A stretch of 64,000 nt of DNA from Sphingobacterium paludis. GTDB taxonomy: Bacteria > Bacteroidota > Bacteroidia > Sphingobacteriales > Sphingobacteriaceae. Shown here piece after piece: positions 7,348 to 16,761 of this stretch. The notes under the pieces were generated by a model. It did not search any database. It saw only the letters and a program-made list of their open reading frames with translations, and was not told where the DNA came from. Position numbers and translations under genes: made by a program. Each line of letters starts with the position of its first letter. Positions within the stretch are counted from its first letter, which is position 1. The stretch is taken from assembly GCF_004364125.1 (NCBI RefSeq), contig NZ_SNZV01000001.1, forward strand, positions 620,001 through 684,000, in the 5' to 3' direction.

Positions 7348-8814
7348 CTACAGTCGAGTACCAGCTTTATAGTATAATTCTGCCAACGTTTTCTGATAGC
7401 TCATAATCAAACTTTCCCGTTTAATTTGCATATCGATCAGTTTGCTCTCTCTGCTATTGATGATAAATAGGGTAGTCTCGCCCAAATCGAATTTCTGTAA
7501 CTCTCCTTGTAGAAGAATTTGCTGGTTAGCGATGTTCTCAATTTGAAGGCGGATCTGCTGGCTGTACGCCGTGAGATCATTATACTTCAATGTGACGTCG
7601 TTTTTTATATTCCGACCTAGAATAACCTGGTCATAGCGCAGCTCATTTTGCTTAATCCGCACTTCTCGCAGCTTGCCACGTTCAGCGCGCAAAAATATGG
7701 GAAAGGCAAAGTCTACGCCCAGCTTATAATTTCCCCAGTTAAAATCATAATGGGGCGGCAAGGATTCATTAAAATTACGGCGGCTTGATATTAAGGTTCC
7801 GGAGAGATTCAGTTTGGGTTTAAGCATCTCCCTTCTATACCGCTCTTCAATAGACAACTGCAGTTCTTTGCTCTCCAGTTGTAAAATTTCCGGATGCAGG
7901 GTTTCTGCCTGCGACAACAAGTCTAGCAATAGCGTTGCATCGGGAGCTAACTTGGAATTGGCCATGCTATCGGGCATAGCACTCTCCGGTAATTCCACCG
8001 GCTGCTGTTCCGGGCTCCAGAGATGGTTGGAGAGAATTAGCCGTGTGTTTTTTAATTCAATTTCATACTTCGCCAGCTCCATTTGCCTTTCTTGCACGGT
8101 AATAGCGGCTTCGATGGAATCGATGGGCGGCTTATCGCCCAATATGGTTTGTTCACTGATTGCCCGAAAGCGTGTTTCTGCCAGTCGGACACCTTCGGCA
8201 ATGAGCATATACTGCTGGTAAGCATAATACCAATCCCAATAATCCGAGACTGCCTCGAACCAAATGCTGTTGATTTGCTTAATTTTTTGCGCTTCTGCAT
8301 ACTCCAGCATCGCCTCGGCTTGCCATAGCGTGTTGCGCCGGCCGTCAATAAAAAGACCTTGCCCGAGTGGAATGCTGATCCCGACAGCGGATAGCCCCGC
8401 TCGATCTGTTCGGGTTTGCGGATTGGTATAGGCACCGACGTTACGATCATAACCTACCTTTAAATCTGCTCCGGCAAGCCACAAGGGCACTTTCAATTCG
8501 CTGGACCAGTGGTTGTAATAATCGGTATTTCCGAAATGTTTATTGTTGAATGAGGTATACAGCGCGGGATCAAATTTTCCGAGCGCCTGAAAAACCTGTG
8601 CCCGTGCCGTTTCGCTCAGTAAGCTTGTTTGCTTCACTACAGGATGATGCGCCATGAGTAGCTCTTCAAGATCCACCAGCGTGAACACAGGATTTGTGTT
8701 CGGCCGGTTAGCTTCTTGCGCCATGGCTGCCGATACAAATAGCGATATGCATAGCAGGAGCAGTCTCCAAAACTTGATCATGCGGATTGTTGTTTTACTC
8801 TTCTTTGGGTTCAC
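7348..8814 (-). CDS. TolC-family outer-membrane efflux protein
   Basis: The 488-residue protein has an N-terminal signal peptide ending near AAMA-Q and two long alpha-helical repeats with heptad-like spacing, as in TolC outer-membrane channels. It would form the outer-membrane exit duct of the operon's export machine. The 8814 start overlaps the upstream HlyD gene by 20 nt; an internal ATG at 8781 (MIKFWRLLLLC) lies 13 nt after the HlyD stop and gives a more typical signal peptide, so either start is possible. It is the last gene of the membrane domain-HlyD-TolC operon and is followed by a hairpin. Confidence 0.88.
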   Translation of the reverse strand: MNPKKSKTTIRMIKFWRLLLLCISLFVSAAMAQEANRPNTNPVFTLVDLEELLMAHHPVVKQTSLLSETARAQVFQALGKFDPALYTSFNNKHFGNTDYYNHWSSELKVPLWLAGADLKVGYDRNVGAYTNPQTRTDRAGLSAVGISIPLGQGLFIDGRRNTLWQAEAMLEYAEAQKIKQINSIWFEAVSDYWDWYYAYQQYMLIAEGVRLAETRFRAISEQTILGDKPPIDSIEAAITVQERQMELAKYEIELKNTRLILSNHLWSPEQQPVELPESAMPDSMANSKLAPDATLLLDLLSQAETLHPEILQLESKELQLSIEERYRREMLKPKLNLSGTLISSRRNFNESLPPHYDFNWGNYKLGVDFAFPIFLRAERGKLREVRIKQNELRYDQVILGRNIKNDVTLKYNDLTAYSQQIRLQIENIANQQILLQGELQKFDLGETTLFIINSRESKLIDMQIKRESLIMSYQKTLAELYYKAGTRL

Positions 8815-10144
8815 GTTCTAAACTAGGTGGGAAGCCATTTAATTGACGCCAGATCTCATACCATAGTGGCACTGCATTGAGGATAACGCGGCTGTATACG
8901 CCCGATCCCAACCGTAATTGAGGGGGCCATGGTTCATCGCCTTCCGGAACGGGGTGGGCAGGCCGGATCAATAATCTGTATTGCCCATTCGCGCTACTTA
9001 CTTTGTCGATCACGGTTACTTTGCCAGCAAATGTTCCGACGGCAACCGATGGCCAACCCGAAAATTGTACCGATGGCCAACCTTCGAACTGCAGGCGGGT
9101 ATCGCTTTCTTTGAGGATAAGCGGGACATCCATAGCGTTGACGTAGATCTCGGCAGCCAACTGAGGCGCCCCAGGTTGTAGCGTTGCTACCGATTCACCT
9201 TCTTTGATATTTTCGCCTATCCCGGCCTTTAACGTCTTCACAATAAATCCGTTTTGCGGTGCCCGAACTACGTACAAATTTCGTCGAATATCAATATTCG
9301 TGATTTCATTGCGTAATTTCGCAATGTCACCTTGAACGCTCGCTTTCGACGACAGTGCAGAACTAAGATCGGACTGAGCTTTCGCTAGCGCCTCATTATA
9401 TTTAGCCCGTATGTTATCAAGCTCGATCCTGGCGTTCGTTAAAGACTGTCTGGAGTTTGTCAGTTTGTTTTCCGCACTCACCACTTTCGCCCGGTCATTC
9501 TGTAAAGTAAGGCGCCTCGTCTCGATATCAGTCAGCGAAAACAATCCGTCTTGGTAACCGCGCTCGTAGCGTTCCAAACGCGACACGCTCGTTGCATACA
9601 TGGTTTCCGTCGCAACCAAATCAGCGCTGTCAATTTTCACAACATTACGCGCTTGTATTACATTATTCTGGGCCGCTTCCAGTTGATAACGTAAGCCCGA
9701 ACCCAACGCATCAATCTGTGCTTCGGTCGCTCTCATCTTTTGCGAAGCAGCATCCTCGCCACTACGTTTTGCCAATAGCTGCTCCTGCAAACGTTGCGGA
9801 AGATCGGGGTCGAAGTACGATTGGCTGGTTTCTGAGATCACCAAAATGGTATCGCCCTTTTTAACTTCTTGTCCTTCGCGTACAGCCCAACGTTCTATTC
9901 TGCCGCCAATCTGATTCTGAACCGTCTGCGGTCGATCTTCAGGACGTAATGCTGTGACGGTGCCCTTACCGGGAATCGTCTGCCGCCAAGGCAAGAACAA
10001 AACGATAACAAAAATGATCGACGCAACCAACATTAAACGACCCAAAAATATGGAACCTTTTTCTTTCAAAAGTTGCCCCTGCCCGTGTTGAGATAGCTCT
10101 TGCCACTCCACAAAACTGTCTATACTGAATTTTTTATCGGCCAT
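8795..10144 (-). CDS. HlyD-family periplasmic adaptor (membrane fusion protein)
   Basis: The 449-residue protein has a short cytoplasmic N-terminus and one membrane segment (about residues 34-52, ending FLPWRQT). A lipoyl/barrel-sandwich half follows (IERWAVREGQEVKKGDTILVI near 85-105), then a long coiled-coil hairpin (about 130-295) and the second lipoyl half (VVRAPQNGFIVKTLKAGIGENIKEG). This is the HlyD/EmrA plan, bridging an inner-membrane transporter to TolC. A short repeat (EGWPSVQFSGWPSV) occurs near residue 355. The start overlaps the preceding ABC membrane-domain gene by 11 nt and the end overlaps the TolC frame, which indicates translational coupling in a single operon. Confidence 0.9.
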   Translation of the reverse strand: MADKKFSIDSFVEWQELSQHGQGQLLKEKGSIFLGRLMLVASIIFVIVLFLPWRQTIPGKGTVTALRPEDRPQTVQNQIGGRIERWAVREGQEVKKGDTILVISETSQSYFDPDLPQRLQEQLLAKRSGEDAASQKMRATEAQIDALGSGLRYQLEAAQNNVIQARNVVKIDSADLVATETMYATSVSRLERYERGYQDGLFSLTDIETRRLTLQNDRAKVVSAENKLTNSRQSLTNARIELDNIRAKYNEALAKAQSDLSSALSSKASVQGDIAKLRNEITNIDIRRNLYVVRAPQNGFIVKTLKAGIGENIKEGESVATLQPGAPQLAAEIYVNAMDVPLILKESDTRLQFEGWPSVQFSGWPSVAVGTFAGKVTVIDKVSSANGQYRLLIRPAHPVPEGDEPWPPQLRLGSGVYSRVILNAVPLWYEIWRQLNGFPPSLEREPKEE

Positions 10145-11135
10145 ATGGTTCTGCGCCCTCCTCCAACGCTAGATCAGTAACGGCACCAAGCTTGACGCTA
10201 CCTGTCAACATGTCAAAAATAGTATTCAAGTTCAAGAATAGTTTTTCGATCGCATAGCCGATTTGCACAATAACAACTTCTGCGGCCACAAATTGACCGA
10301 AGGTCATTTGACGTTCGACAACAAAGTATGAACCAAGCAATAGCATAGCACCAAAGAGTAGTGTTCGTATAATCACGGATCCCGCAAAAAATCGTTTCAA
10401 CACTTTGAAATGTTCATTACGGGAACGTAAGTATTTGCTGCTGATAAAATCAGTCTGCGATATCACTTCTTGCATTTTTGCTGGATTGCCCCGATAATTT
10501 TCAATATGCGCGGCTACGTTTTCCAAGTAAGCTACTGTTTCATATTTATAGGCTGATTCCTGAATACTCGTGCTCAAGCCTTGTCGGTAATAAATAACCA
10601 ACACAAGGGCTATTGCAATAATCACCACCAAGCCGAATGTCAGAAACACAGGGTGATAAAAGGAGAGCAGAACCACACTAAAGAATATGGTGACAACAGC
10701 CGCCATGATATCGATCAGCAGCTTGATGATCCCTTTCTGAATAATAATGACGTCGAAAAACCTATTGACCAATTCGACCAGATTTTCGTCTGCTAATTCC
10801 TTTGCCTTGATGCGCGGTAAGCGATAAGCAAACTCAATCGCAGATTTTAGGAAGATCTTCTGCTCCAGATACTCGACTAAGCTCATCTGTCCGATAAGTA
10901 ATATACCGGCAATGGCGACACCAACGATGACAAAAGCAATGAGGATATACGTGGAGCTATACATCGCTCCGTTATTCAATAAATTAAAGATCGCTGTTAT
11001 TCCTACCGGAATTGTTAAACTGAAAGCACCGATAACGATGGCATACAGGAAGATATAATTTATCGTTCTGCGTTCCGGATGAAGAAGTCGTAGCAAGCGT
11101 TGCAGAGGCGTGATACTACCGTGTTTGTGCGTCAT
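10134..11135 (-). CDS. ABC transporter transmembrane domain without ATPase domain
   Basis: The 333-residue protein consists of a type-1-secretion-like ABC exporter membrane domain with six predicted helices, including pairs near residues 25-80 and 137-183 and another near 257-300. It ends at ALEEGAEPYGR, just where the nucleotide-binding domain would normally begin. No Walker A, LSGGQ or Walker B is present here, in the next gene, or anywhere in the operon. The following HlyD gene overlaps its end by 11 nt, so no ATPase sequence has been split off locally. It is either a TMD-only partner that borrows an ATPase from elsewhere, or an ATP-independent scaffold. The fold call is good; the mechanism is open. 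Confidence 0.8.
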   Translation of the reverse strand: MTHKHGSITPLQRLLRLLHPERRTINYIFLYAIVIGAFSLTIPVGITAIFNLLNNGAMYSSTYILIAFVIVGVAIAGILLIGQMSLVEYLEQKIFLKSAIEFAYRLPRIKAKELADENLVELVNRFFDVIIIQKGIIKLLIDIMAAVVTIFFSVVLLSFYHPVFLTFGLVVIIAIALVLVIYYRQGLSTSIQESAYKYETVAYLENVAAHIENYRGNPAKMQEVISQTDFISSKYLRSRNEHFKVLKRFFAGSVIIRTLLFGAMLLLGSYFVVERQMTFGQFVAAEVVIVQIGYAIEKLFLNLNTIFDMLTGSVKLGAVTDLALEEGAEPYGR

Positions 11136-11174
11136 AAATAAAATGTAAAATTTTAAGAAATCTTGTCAATTTTA

Positions 11175-11200
11175 TCTTTTGCCTAGCTATCGGCAAAAGA
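11175..11200 (-). repeat. Inverted repeat between the small ORF and the export operon
   Basis: TCTTTTGCC at 11175-11183 pairs perfectly with GGCAAAAGA at 11192-11200, with an 8-nt loop. It lies after the stop of the small membrane-anchored protein and 40 nt before the first export gene. No strong T-run follows on the minus strand, so it may be an attenuator or an mRNA processing or stability element rather than a full terminator. Confidence 0.5.
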
Positions 11201-11212
11201 CCACTATACGGC

Positions 11213-11545
11213 TTAGCAGTCCGGAGGCGGGGAGGGTATACTATCGAAATGCGCTGAGGTAAATAAAATGCTTGAGTTTTTCCGGAGCAATGCGATACTT
11301 CGCTCTTTGATGGGAGTACTTTGGAAATAATCCGATAGCAAACAGATTAATTTACCTGTCGTTTTCTTAATCTCGTGACTTTCGTCGGTCTCGGATGCAT
11401 CGGCATCAATCGGCATGCTCGAAATAATACAATTTTTGTCCGGAAATACGCTAAATAGTAATCCGCTCGTCTTCAATGCAAGTAACGCAAGGAGGAACGT
11501 GCTTAAAAGCTGTACAAAAAATGTGTTTCGTAAATACTGGAGCAT
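11213..11545 (-). CDS. Small membrane-anchored or exported protein ending in PPPDC
   Basis: From the ATG at 11545 this encodes 110 residues; an upstream in-frame ATG at 11584 would add 13. A hydrophobic segment (about residues 8-29, LLSTFLLALLALKTSGLLFSVF) suggests a signal anchor or signal peptide. A hydrophilic region rich in Asp, Glu and Ser follows, and the protein ends SIPSPPPDC. It lies 77 nt upstream of the ABC membrane-domain gene on the same strand, with a hairpin between. It could be a substrate, an accessory subunit or an unrelated protein. I do not recognise a family. The hydrophobic leader and sensible composition make it a likely real gene. Confidence 0.55.
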   Translation of the reverse strand: MLQYLRNTFFVQLLSTFLLALLALKTSGLLFSVFPDKNCIISSMPIDADASETDESHEIKKTTGKLICLLSDYFQSTPIKERSIALLRKNSSILFTSAHFDSIPSPPPDC

Positions 11546-11854
11546 TCTTTGGTATTTGTCGATGCAATTATACAAAATATTCAAAAAAAAAATACACCGA
11601 AAGTCATGAAAGTGCGCGGCTAACTATTTTGTGACGAATTTCTTATAAAAAAACGGGGAGGAAAATCTGATTTGTAGATTTTGGTCGACGCTGACGCGCA
11701 GACGATTTTTTGAGCAAGATTTTGTTCGTGGATATGTTTGGATGACAACCTCAGACATGTCAGCCAAAATCGATTATGCTATAAGCCACTTATGCCGAAT
11801 AAAACAATCTGCCTTCTACATTGTTGAACAGATGTTGTGTCAAACCACATTCCT

Positions 11855-12544
11855 ATGATAAATAAATCCTTGCCCGTTCTTTCTATACTGCTGCTGCTAG
11901 GAAATTTTGTTTTTGCACAGGTTTCCGACAGTCGCTGTGATTGTCCAGAAAATAAGTTCGCACCGACCCAACCCGAAGCGTTCTTCCATCTATCTTCGGG
12001 AGAATCCATAGCCTTGTGTGGTTATCGCGCAGACGATGATGCACGCGACCTTTTTTCCGAATTTGTAGTCACGGTTTGCGGATCAGATACGATCCTTGAT
12101 TTTTGGGATGCCAGTCTGCTGTGCGAGGTGCGTCAAATCGGGGATACGCTCTTTATAGGACAGATCGCCAGTTTGCCGATCGGTATGGAATACGCACGGG
12201 AAGACATAGCATGGCTTATAGAAAAGATAACGCTAGCCGAAGGGACGCTTGATCGAAAGTTGCAATTAAACACGGATGTGAGGCGCTACAGCAGAAGCGA
12301 GATCGACACCGTTCTGCGGCAATATGAGCAGGCAGATTCTGTTCCGAATGAATACAACATGGCGCTGGTTGCCCGGCTTTTTATAGCAACAATTTCAGGC
12401 GATACGATGGCTCGATCATATTTTATGCGCGTCAGAGAACGGTTCGGTATACAGGATGGTGCGTATTCACAGGAGTATCGCTTTCTGCAGCACATGCTTG
12501 CGCACTGGGATAGGGAAGAAGGCGTTTCGTCCGCAGGCTATTGA
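11855..12544 (+). CDS. Secreted hypothetical protein
   Basis: The ATG at 11855 begins a clear signal peptide (MINKSLPVLSILLLLGNFVFA, then Q); a GTG at 11837 would add six residues. The mature protein is about 208 residues. Its N-terminal part contains several cysteines (SRCDCPE, ALCGY, VTVCGSD, LLCEV) that could form disulfides in the periplasm. The C-terminal half is helical and charged. I do not recognise a domain. It is convergent with the ABC-F gene, 48 nt away, and sits alone with about 270 bp of non-coding DNA upstream, so it probably has its own promoter. No function is assigned. Confidence 0.75.
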   Translation: MINKSLPVLSILLLLGNFVFAQVSDSRCDCPENKFAPTQPEAFFHLSSGESIALCGYRADDDARDLFSEFVVTVCGSDTILDFWDASLLCEVRQIGDTLFIGQIASLPIGMEYAREDIAWLIEKITLAEGTLDRKLQLNTDVRRYSRSEIDTVLRQYEQADSVPNEYNMALVARLFIATISGDTMARSYFMRVRERFGIQDGAYSQEYRFLQHMLAHWDREEGVSSAGY

Positions 12545-12592
12545 TCTCGCCTTCCTCCCATATTTTTTGCGTGATGGATTCGAGAGCTGTCG

Positions 12593-14224
12593 CTACCGCT
12601 CTATATCTTTTAAACTGGTCATCTTTTTGTATTCCAAAAAGCCCTTAATATCTTCAAAGTGCTCGCGGACACGTTTATTGCCAAATTCAAACACCTTATT
12701 GGCCAATCCATCTAGAAAATCACGGTCGTGCGATACCAGAATCAATGTGCCATCAAAATCCTGCAACGCATCTTTTATAATATCTTTGGTTTTCATGTCC
12801 AAATGGTTTGTCGGCTCGTCCAGTATTAAAACATTCACCGGTTCTAATAGCAATTTGATCATCGCCAACCGGGTTTTTTCACCGCCAGACAATACTTTTA
12901 CCTTCTTGGTCGTATCATCACCACTAAACATAAAAGCGCCGAGTAAATCCTTAACACGTACCCGAACGTCGCCAACAGCGATTTGATCAATTGTTTCAAA
13001 TACAGTCAATTCTTCATCCAGCAGGGCCGCTTGATTTTGTGCGAAGTAGCCAATTTTCGCATTATGACCGACCTTCAGCACACCGTCGTAATCGATCTCG
13101 CCCATAATTGCTTTGATCATGGTCGACTTTCCTTCTCCATTTTTACCCACAAAGGCCACTTTTTCACCGCGTTCAATAACCATGGACGCATCTTTAAAGA
13201 CGATGTGATCTCCGTAGACTTTACATAGTTCTTCGACGATCACTGGATACTGACCTGAGCGGGGCGATGGCGGGAATTTTAAGCGCAGCGCAGAAGTGTC
13301 AACCTCATCGATTTCAATGACTTCTAATTTTTCCAGCATTTTAACCCGAGATTGCACCTGCAAGGTTTTGGAGTACGTTCCCCGGAATCGATCTATAAAC
13401 TCCTGATTGTCGGCAATAAATCGCTGTTGCTCCTCGTAAGCCTTTAACTGGTGTTGGCGTCGCTCTTTGCGAAGTTCCAGGTAATGGCTGTATTTTGCTT
13501 TATAATCATAAATACGGCCCATAGTAACCTCAATGGTACGGTTTGTAATGTTGTCAACAAAAGCTCGATCGTGTGAGATCACGATCACGGCTTTCGCGGA
13601 ATGTAAGAGGAAATCTTCCAACCATTGGATACTTTCAATATCCATGTGGTTGGTGGGCTCATCGAGCAAAATAAGATCTGGTTTTTTCAATAATATCTTT
13701 GCCAGTTCAATGCGCATCCGCCAGCCCCCGGAAAACTCCGATGTTTGCCTGCCAAAGTCAGCGCGTTCAAAGCCCAAACCTTTTAAAACCTTTTCTACCT
13801 CGGCATCGTAATTGGTCTCTTCGATAGAATAAAATTTCTCACTGAGTTCCGATACGCGTTCGATAAGTCGCATGTAGTCATCAGTTTCATAATCCGTACG
13901 CGTATTCAGCTGCTCGTTTAAGGATTCGAGCTCGTCCCGCATATGATAAACCTCCTCAAAGGCCTTTGAGGTTTCTTGGAAAACCGTCACATCATCCTGC
14001 GTTAACAAATGTTGTGGCAAGTAAGCGATAACAGCTTCCTTCGGGCCAGAGATATTGCCTGTAGTGGGCTTTCCGGCTCCTGCAATGATCTTCAATAACG
14101 TTGATTTACCGGCTCCATTTTTTCCCATCAATGCGATCTTATCATTTTCATTAATGGAAAACGATACATCGCTGAATAGCGTAGTTCCTCCGAAGGATAC
14201 TGAAATATTATTTACGTTGATCAC
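12593..14224 (-). CDS. ABC-F family ATPase (ribosome-associated type)
   Basis: The 543-residue protein contains two ABC ATPase domains and no membrane helices. The first Walker A is GKNGAGKS at 34-41 and the second is GKNGEGKS; both halves have LSGG-like signatures (FSGGW in the first, LSGGEKTR in the second) and Walker B LLDEPTNH or LILDEPTNH. A charged helical linker (about 240-310, YLELRKERRQHQLKAYEEQQ) joins them, as in EttA, Uup and YbiT proteins, which act on the ribosome rather than in transport. The size and linker are closest to the YbiT/Uup groups. Resistance-type ABC-F proteins cannot be excluded, but nothing specific points to one. A TATCTTTG box lies just upstream. Confidence 0.92.
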   Translation of the reverse strand: MINVNNISVSFGGTTLFSDVSFSINENDKIALMGKNGAGKSTLLKIIAGAGKPTTGNISGPKEAVIAYLPQHLLTQDDVTVFQETSKAFEEVYHMRDELESLNEQLNTRTDYETDDYMRLIERVSELSEKFYSIEETNYDAEVEKVLKGLGFERADFGRQTSEFSGGWRMRIELAKILLKKPDLILLDEPTNHMDIESIQWLEDFLLHSAKAVIVISHDRAFVDNITNRTIEVTMGRIYDYKAKYSHYLELRKERRQHQLKAYEEQQRFIADNQEFIDRFRGTYSKTLQVQSRVKMLEKLEVIEIDEVDTSALRLKFPPSPRSGQYPVIVEELCKVYGDHIVFKDASMVIERGEKVAFVGKNGEGKSTMIKAIMGEIDYDGVLKVGHNAKIGYFAQNQAALLDEELTVFETIDQIAVGDVRVRVKDLLGAFMFSGDDTTKKVKVLSGGEKTRLAMIKLLLEPVNVLILDEPTNHLDMKTKDIIKDALQDFDGTLILVSHDRDFLDGLANKVFEFGNKRVREHFEDIKGFLEYKKMTSLKDIER

Positions 14225-14248
14225 GATCTGCTTATTTTAAATCCGCGC

Positions 14249-14256
14249 CAAAGATA
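14249..14256 (-). promoter_or_regulatory. Candidate -7 box (TATCTTTG) for the ABC-F gene
   Basis: On the minus strand TATCTTTG matches the Bacteroidota -7 consensus TAnnTTTG exactly and lies 24 nt before the ABC-F start codon. I do not see a convincing -33 TTTG at the expected 19-21 nt upstream, so the call rests on the -7 box and its position. Confidence 0.5.
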
Positions 14257-14313
14257 AGCTAATAACCGTGTTTTACAGCGAAAAACTGATTTTTTGAAGA
14301 TAAGATCTCTATT

Positions 14314-16761
14314 TTATTTGCTGGGCAGGTCAGCTCCGTCAAGAATAGGAATAGCAAACCAAAATGTCGTGCCCTGGCCTTCTTCACTTGTCAAACCTAT
14401 TTCGCCATGGTGTAGGCGTACAATCTCTTTCGAGATAAACAGACCGATACCAAAGCCATTGACGTGTACATTCTGCGCGTTTTCAATCCGGTAAAATCGC
14501 TCAAATATTTTGGCCTGCTCGCTTAGCGATATGCCACTTCCCTGATCGACCACCCGCGTGATCAACTGATCACCAACTTGCTCTGCTTCCACACGAATTG
14601 CTGTTCCGGAAGGAGCATACTTGATTGCGTTGTTCACGAAGTTGATAATCACCTGCTCCAATTTGTCCCGATCGGCATAGAGAGAAAGCGTATCCAAATC
14701 ATGCTCAAAAACGAAGCTATGCGAGGATATTGTTTCAGAAAGCGTCTTTTTGATGTCGACAAAAAGGGCGTCCGCATGAAACGTGCTCCTGCGGAGTTGC
14801 AGTTTGCCTTCGTTGACACGTGCAATATCCAGAAAGCTATCGATCAATAAGCGCATGCGCTCTGCCTGTCGGGTAGCGTTGATGATCATAGCGTTCACCC
14901 GATCGTCGTCCATTTGATTTCTTTTCAGCATCAGAATTTGAAGATATCCCGATAGCGAGGTTAACGGCGAACGGAGCTCATGGCTGGCGATACTTAAAAA
15001 ATCGATTTTCCGCTGTTCCTCTTCCTTTTGCGCCGTAATATCGATGATAACGCCGTAAAACATGTTATCCGGTCGCTCTTGATTTTCTGTTCCATTGCCG
15101 AAAGATCGTAGCCATTTCATTTTTCCAGATCGGTGGTCTACAAGCTGGTGCGTGTAGTCGCAGGGTTTATTGTGTAGAAGAGCATCGTGTATGGCGCGTT
15201 CGGCCACTGCAAGGTAAGCTTCCAATGCCTGCAAGGCAATATGTTGATCCTCCTCCAACGCGAACATCGCGCGGGCATGTTCGTTGAGCTGTATGGCATT
15301 CGTTTTCCGGTTAAATGTAAACGTTCCAATCTGGGCAGAATCGACAATAAGTTGGTGTATCTTTTCCTTTTCGGCAATAAGATGGTTGAAGTGATCAATT
15401 TTTTCCTGCGCGATCGTTACGTCGGTAATATCGCGAGCGGTACCGGAAAAAAGCATCGGTTGATTAAGCTCGTCAAAATAAGCACGGCCTTTGCAGTGTA
15501 ACCACCGTAATCGACCATCTGTAGCACCCACTGTGCGAAACTGGACTTCATAAAGTCCGCCAGATTTAGGATCGATGGCGGTTTGTACAGCTTGGTCAAC
15601 GAACGCCCGATCATCATCATGTATGTAGCGCAGCACTTCGTGATAGGGAATAGCATTGCCGCTGGGATAGCCAAACATCTCTTTTGTCCGGTCGTCAAAA
15701 AAGACATTCGCCTCCGCGATATCGAGTGTCCATGTACCCAACTCCGCAGACTGTATGGCCAAGTTCATACGATCCTCATTCAATTTAAGTTTGTCGAATG
15801 CATCTTGCAGTTCGTCATTCAACGATCGCGAGATTTCTTCAGCTTTTACCAAGCTCAGGTTAGATGCTTCCAAGTCTTTATTCAACGCCATCAATTCTTC
15901 ATTCAGGCTGCTGAGTTCCCTATTCACCTGCTGAAATTCGATATCGCGTTTCTTTAGCGCATCCATAGCACTCGTGGCATCGCTGATATCTCGAACAGAA
16001 CCGATAAGACGGATGGGCTTATTCTCCGTGTCGAAATACACAAGCCCCAATGCATGCAAGCGTTTAAGCGGGCCATGATTGTCTGTGCCTGTACGAAATG
16101 TTACATTGAAATCCGCTTGCTTGTTGTGCTCGTCATAAGCTTCTGATAGGGCTCGGATAACGCTCAGTTTATCGGCCGGATAAATACCATTTAGAAAATC
16201 CAGTGGCGAATCTCCTTTCTTATCGGCGGTGACGAAAAATAGATCTCTGCAGCGTTGGTCCCAAGAGAGCATATTTCGTTTGATGTCTAAATCGAACAAT
16301 CCGATCTGCGCCGATTTTTTTGCTAACTCAGCTTGAATAATAACATCGTCAATTTCCTTTACGGAAAGCTTGTCTTCCAAGCCTGTCTTTGCGGCGCCAA
16401 CATTTTTTACCGATTGGATAATAGCATAGGTAAGACCTTCTTTATCAACCAAAGCTTTAAATTCAAAATCATAATAGCAAACCTGCTGTTGCTCGTTGGT
16501 GGTGATCTGTATGGGCACATGATTCAGCTGCTGTGTACGGGCCGTGTACCAGACGTTTTGAAGGATTTTTAGAAAAGAATGTGGATCGGTATTGGAAAAA
16601 ACTGAGGCGAAAGGCTCCCCGATGATGTTGTCCTTTCTATTCCAAATATGGAGCATACGCTCGTTGGCAAACGCAATGTTTAATTCTGGACCATCGAAGA
16701 CAGCTAATGCATCCGGAGCATAACGGAGCACATCAAACAATACCTGATCCGACGTAAGCAT
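14314..16761 (-). CDS. Multi-PAS sensor histidine kinase, soluble
   Basis: The 815-residue protein has no membrane segment. It carries about four PAS/PAC sensory units (approximately 8-120, 145-265, 330-450 and 465-580), with a coiled-coil linker between the second and third (about 268-330). The kinase core follows: HisKA with phospho-acceptor His594 in FLSIASHELRSPLTSLSGY, then HATPase with N-box FVNNAIKYAP (708-717) and G-boxes VDQGSGIS and GFGIGLFISKEI. It would autophosphorylate in response to a cytoplasmic cue such as redox, light or a ligand; no cofactor-binding residues stand out. A single-domain response regulator lies about 390 nt upstream on the same strand and is the obvious partner. 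Confidence 0.93.
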   Translation of the reverse strand: MLTSDQVLFDVLRYAPDALAVFDGPELNIAFANERMLHIWNRKDNIIGEPFASVFSNTDPHSFLKILQNVWYTARTQQLNHVPIQITTNEQQQVCYYDFEFKALVDKEGLTYAIIQSVKNVGAAKTGLEDKLSVKEIDDVIIQAELAKKSAQIGLFDLDIKRNMLSWDQRCRDLFFVTADKKGDSPLDFLNGIYPADKLSVIRALSEAYDEHNKQADFNVTFRTGTDNHGPLKRLHALGLVYFDTENKPIRLIGSVRDISDATSAMDALKKRDIEFQQVNRELSSLNEELMALNKDLEASNLSLVKAEEISRSLNDELQDAFDKLKLNEDRMNLAIQSAELGTWTLDIAEANVFFDDRTKEMFGYPSGNAIPYHEVLRYIHDDDRAFVDQAVQTAIDPKSGGLYEVQFRTVGATDGRLRWLHCKGRAYFDELNQPMLFSGTARDITDVTIAQEKIDHFNHLIAEKEKIHQLIVDSAQIGTFTFNRKTNAIQLNEHARAMFALEEDQHIALQALEAYLAVAERAIHDALLHNKPCDYTHQLVDHRSGKMKWLRSFGNGTENQERPDNMFYGVIIDITAQKEEEQRKIDFLSIASHELRSPLTSLSGYLQILMLKRNQMDDDRVNAMIINATRQAERMRLLIDSFLDIARVNEGKLQLRRSTFHADALFVDIKKTLSETISSHSFVFEHDLDTLSLYADRDKLEQVIINFVNNAIKYAPSGTAIRVEAEQVGDQLITRVVDQGSGISLSEQAKIFERFYRIENAQNVHVNGFGIGLFISKEIVRLHHGEIGLTSEEGQGTTFWFAIPILDGADLPSK

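Noticed and set aside
8795..11135. A frameshift that split the ATPase domain from the ABC membrane protein
   Set aside because: The frame after the membrane domain is occupied by an intact HlyD gene overlapping by 11 nt, and no Walker or signature motifs appear in other frames nearby.
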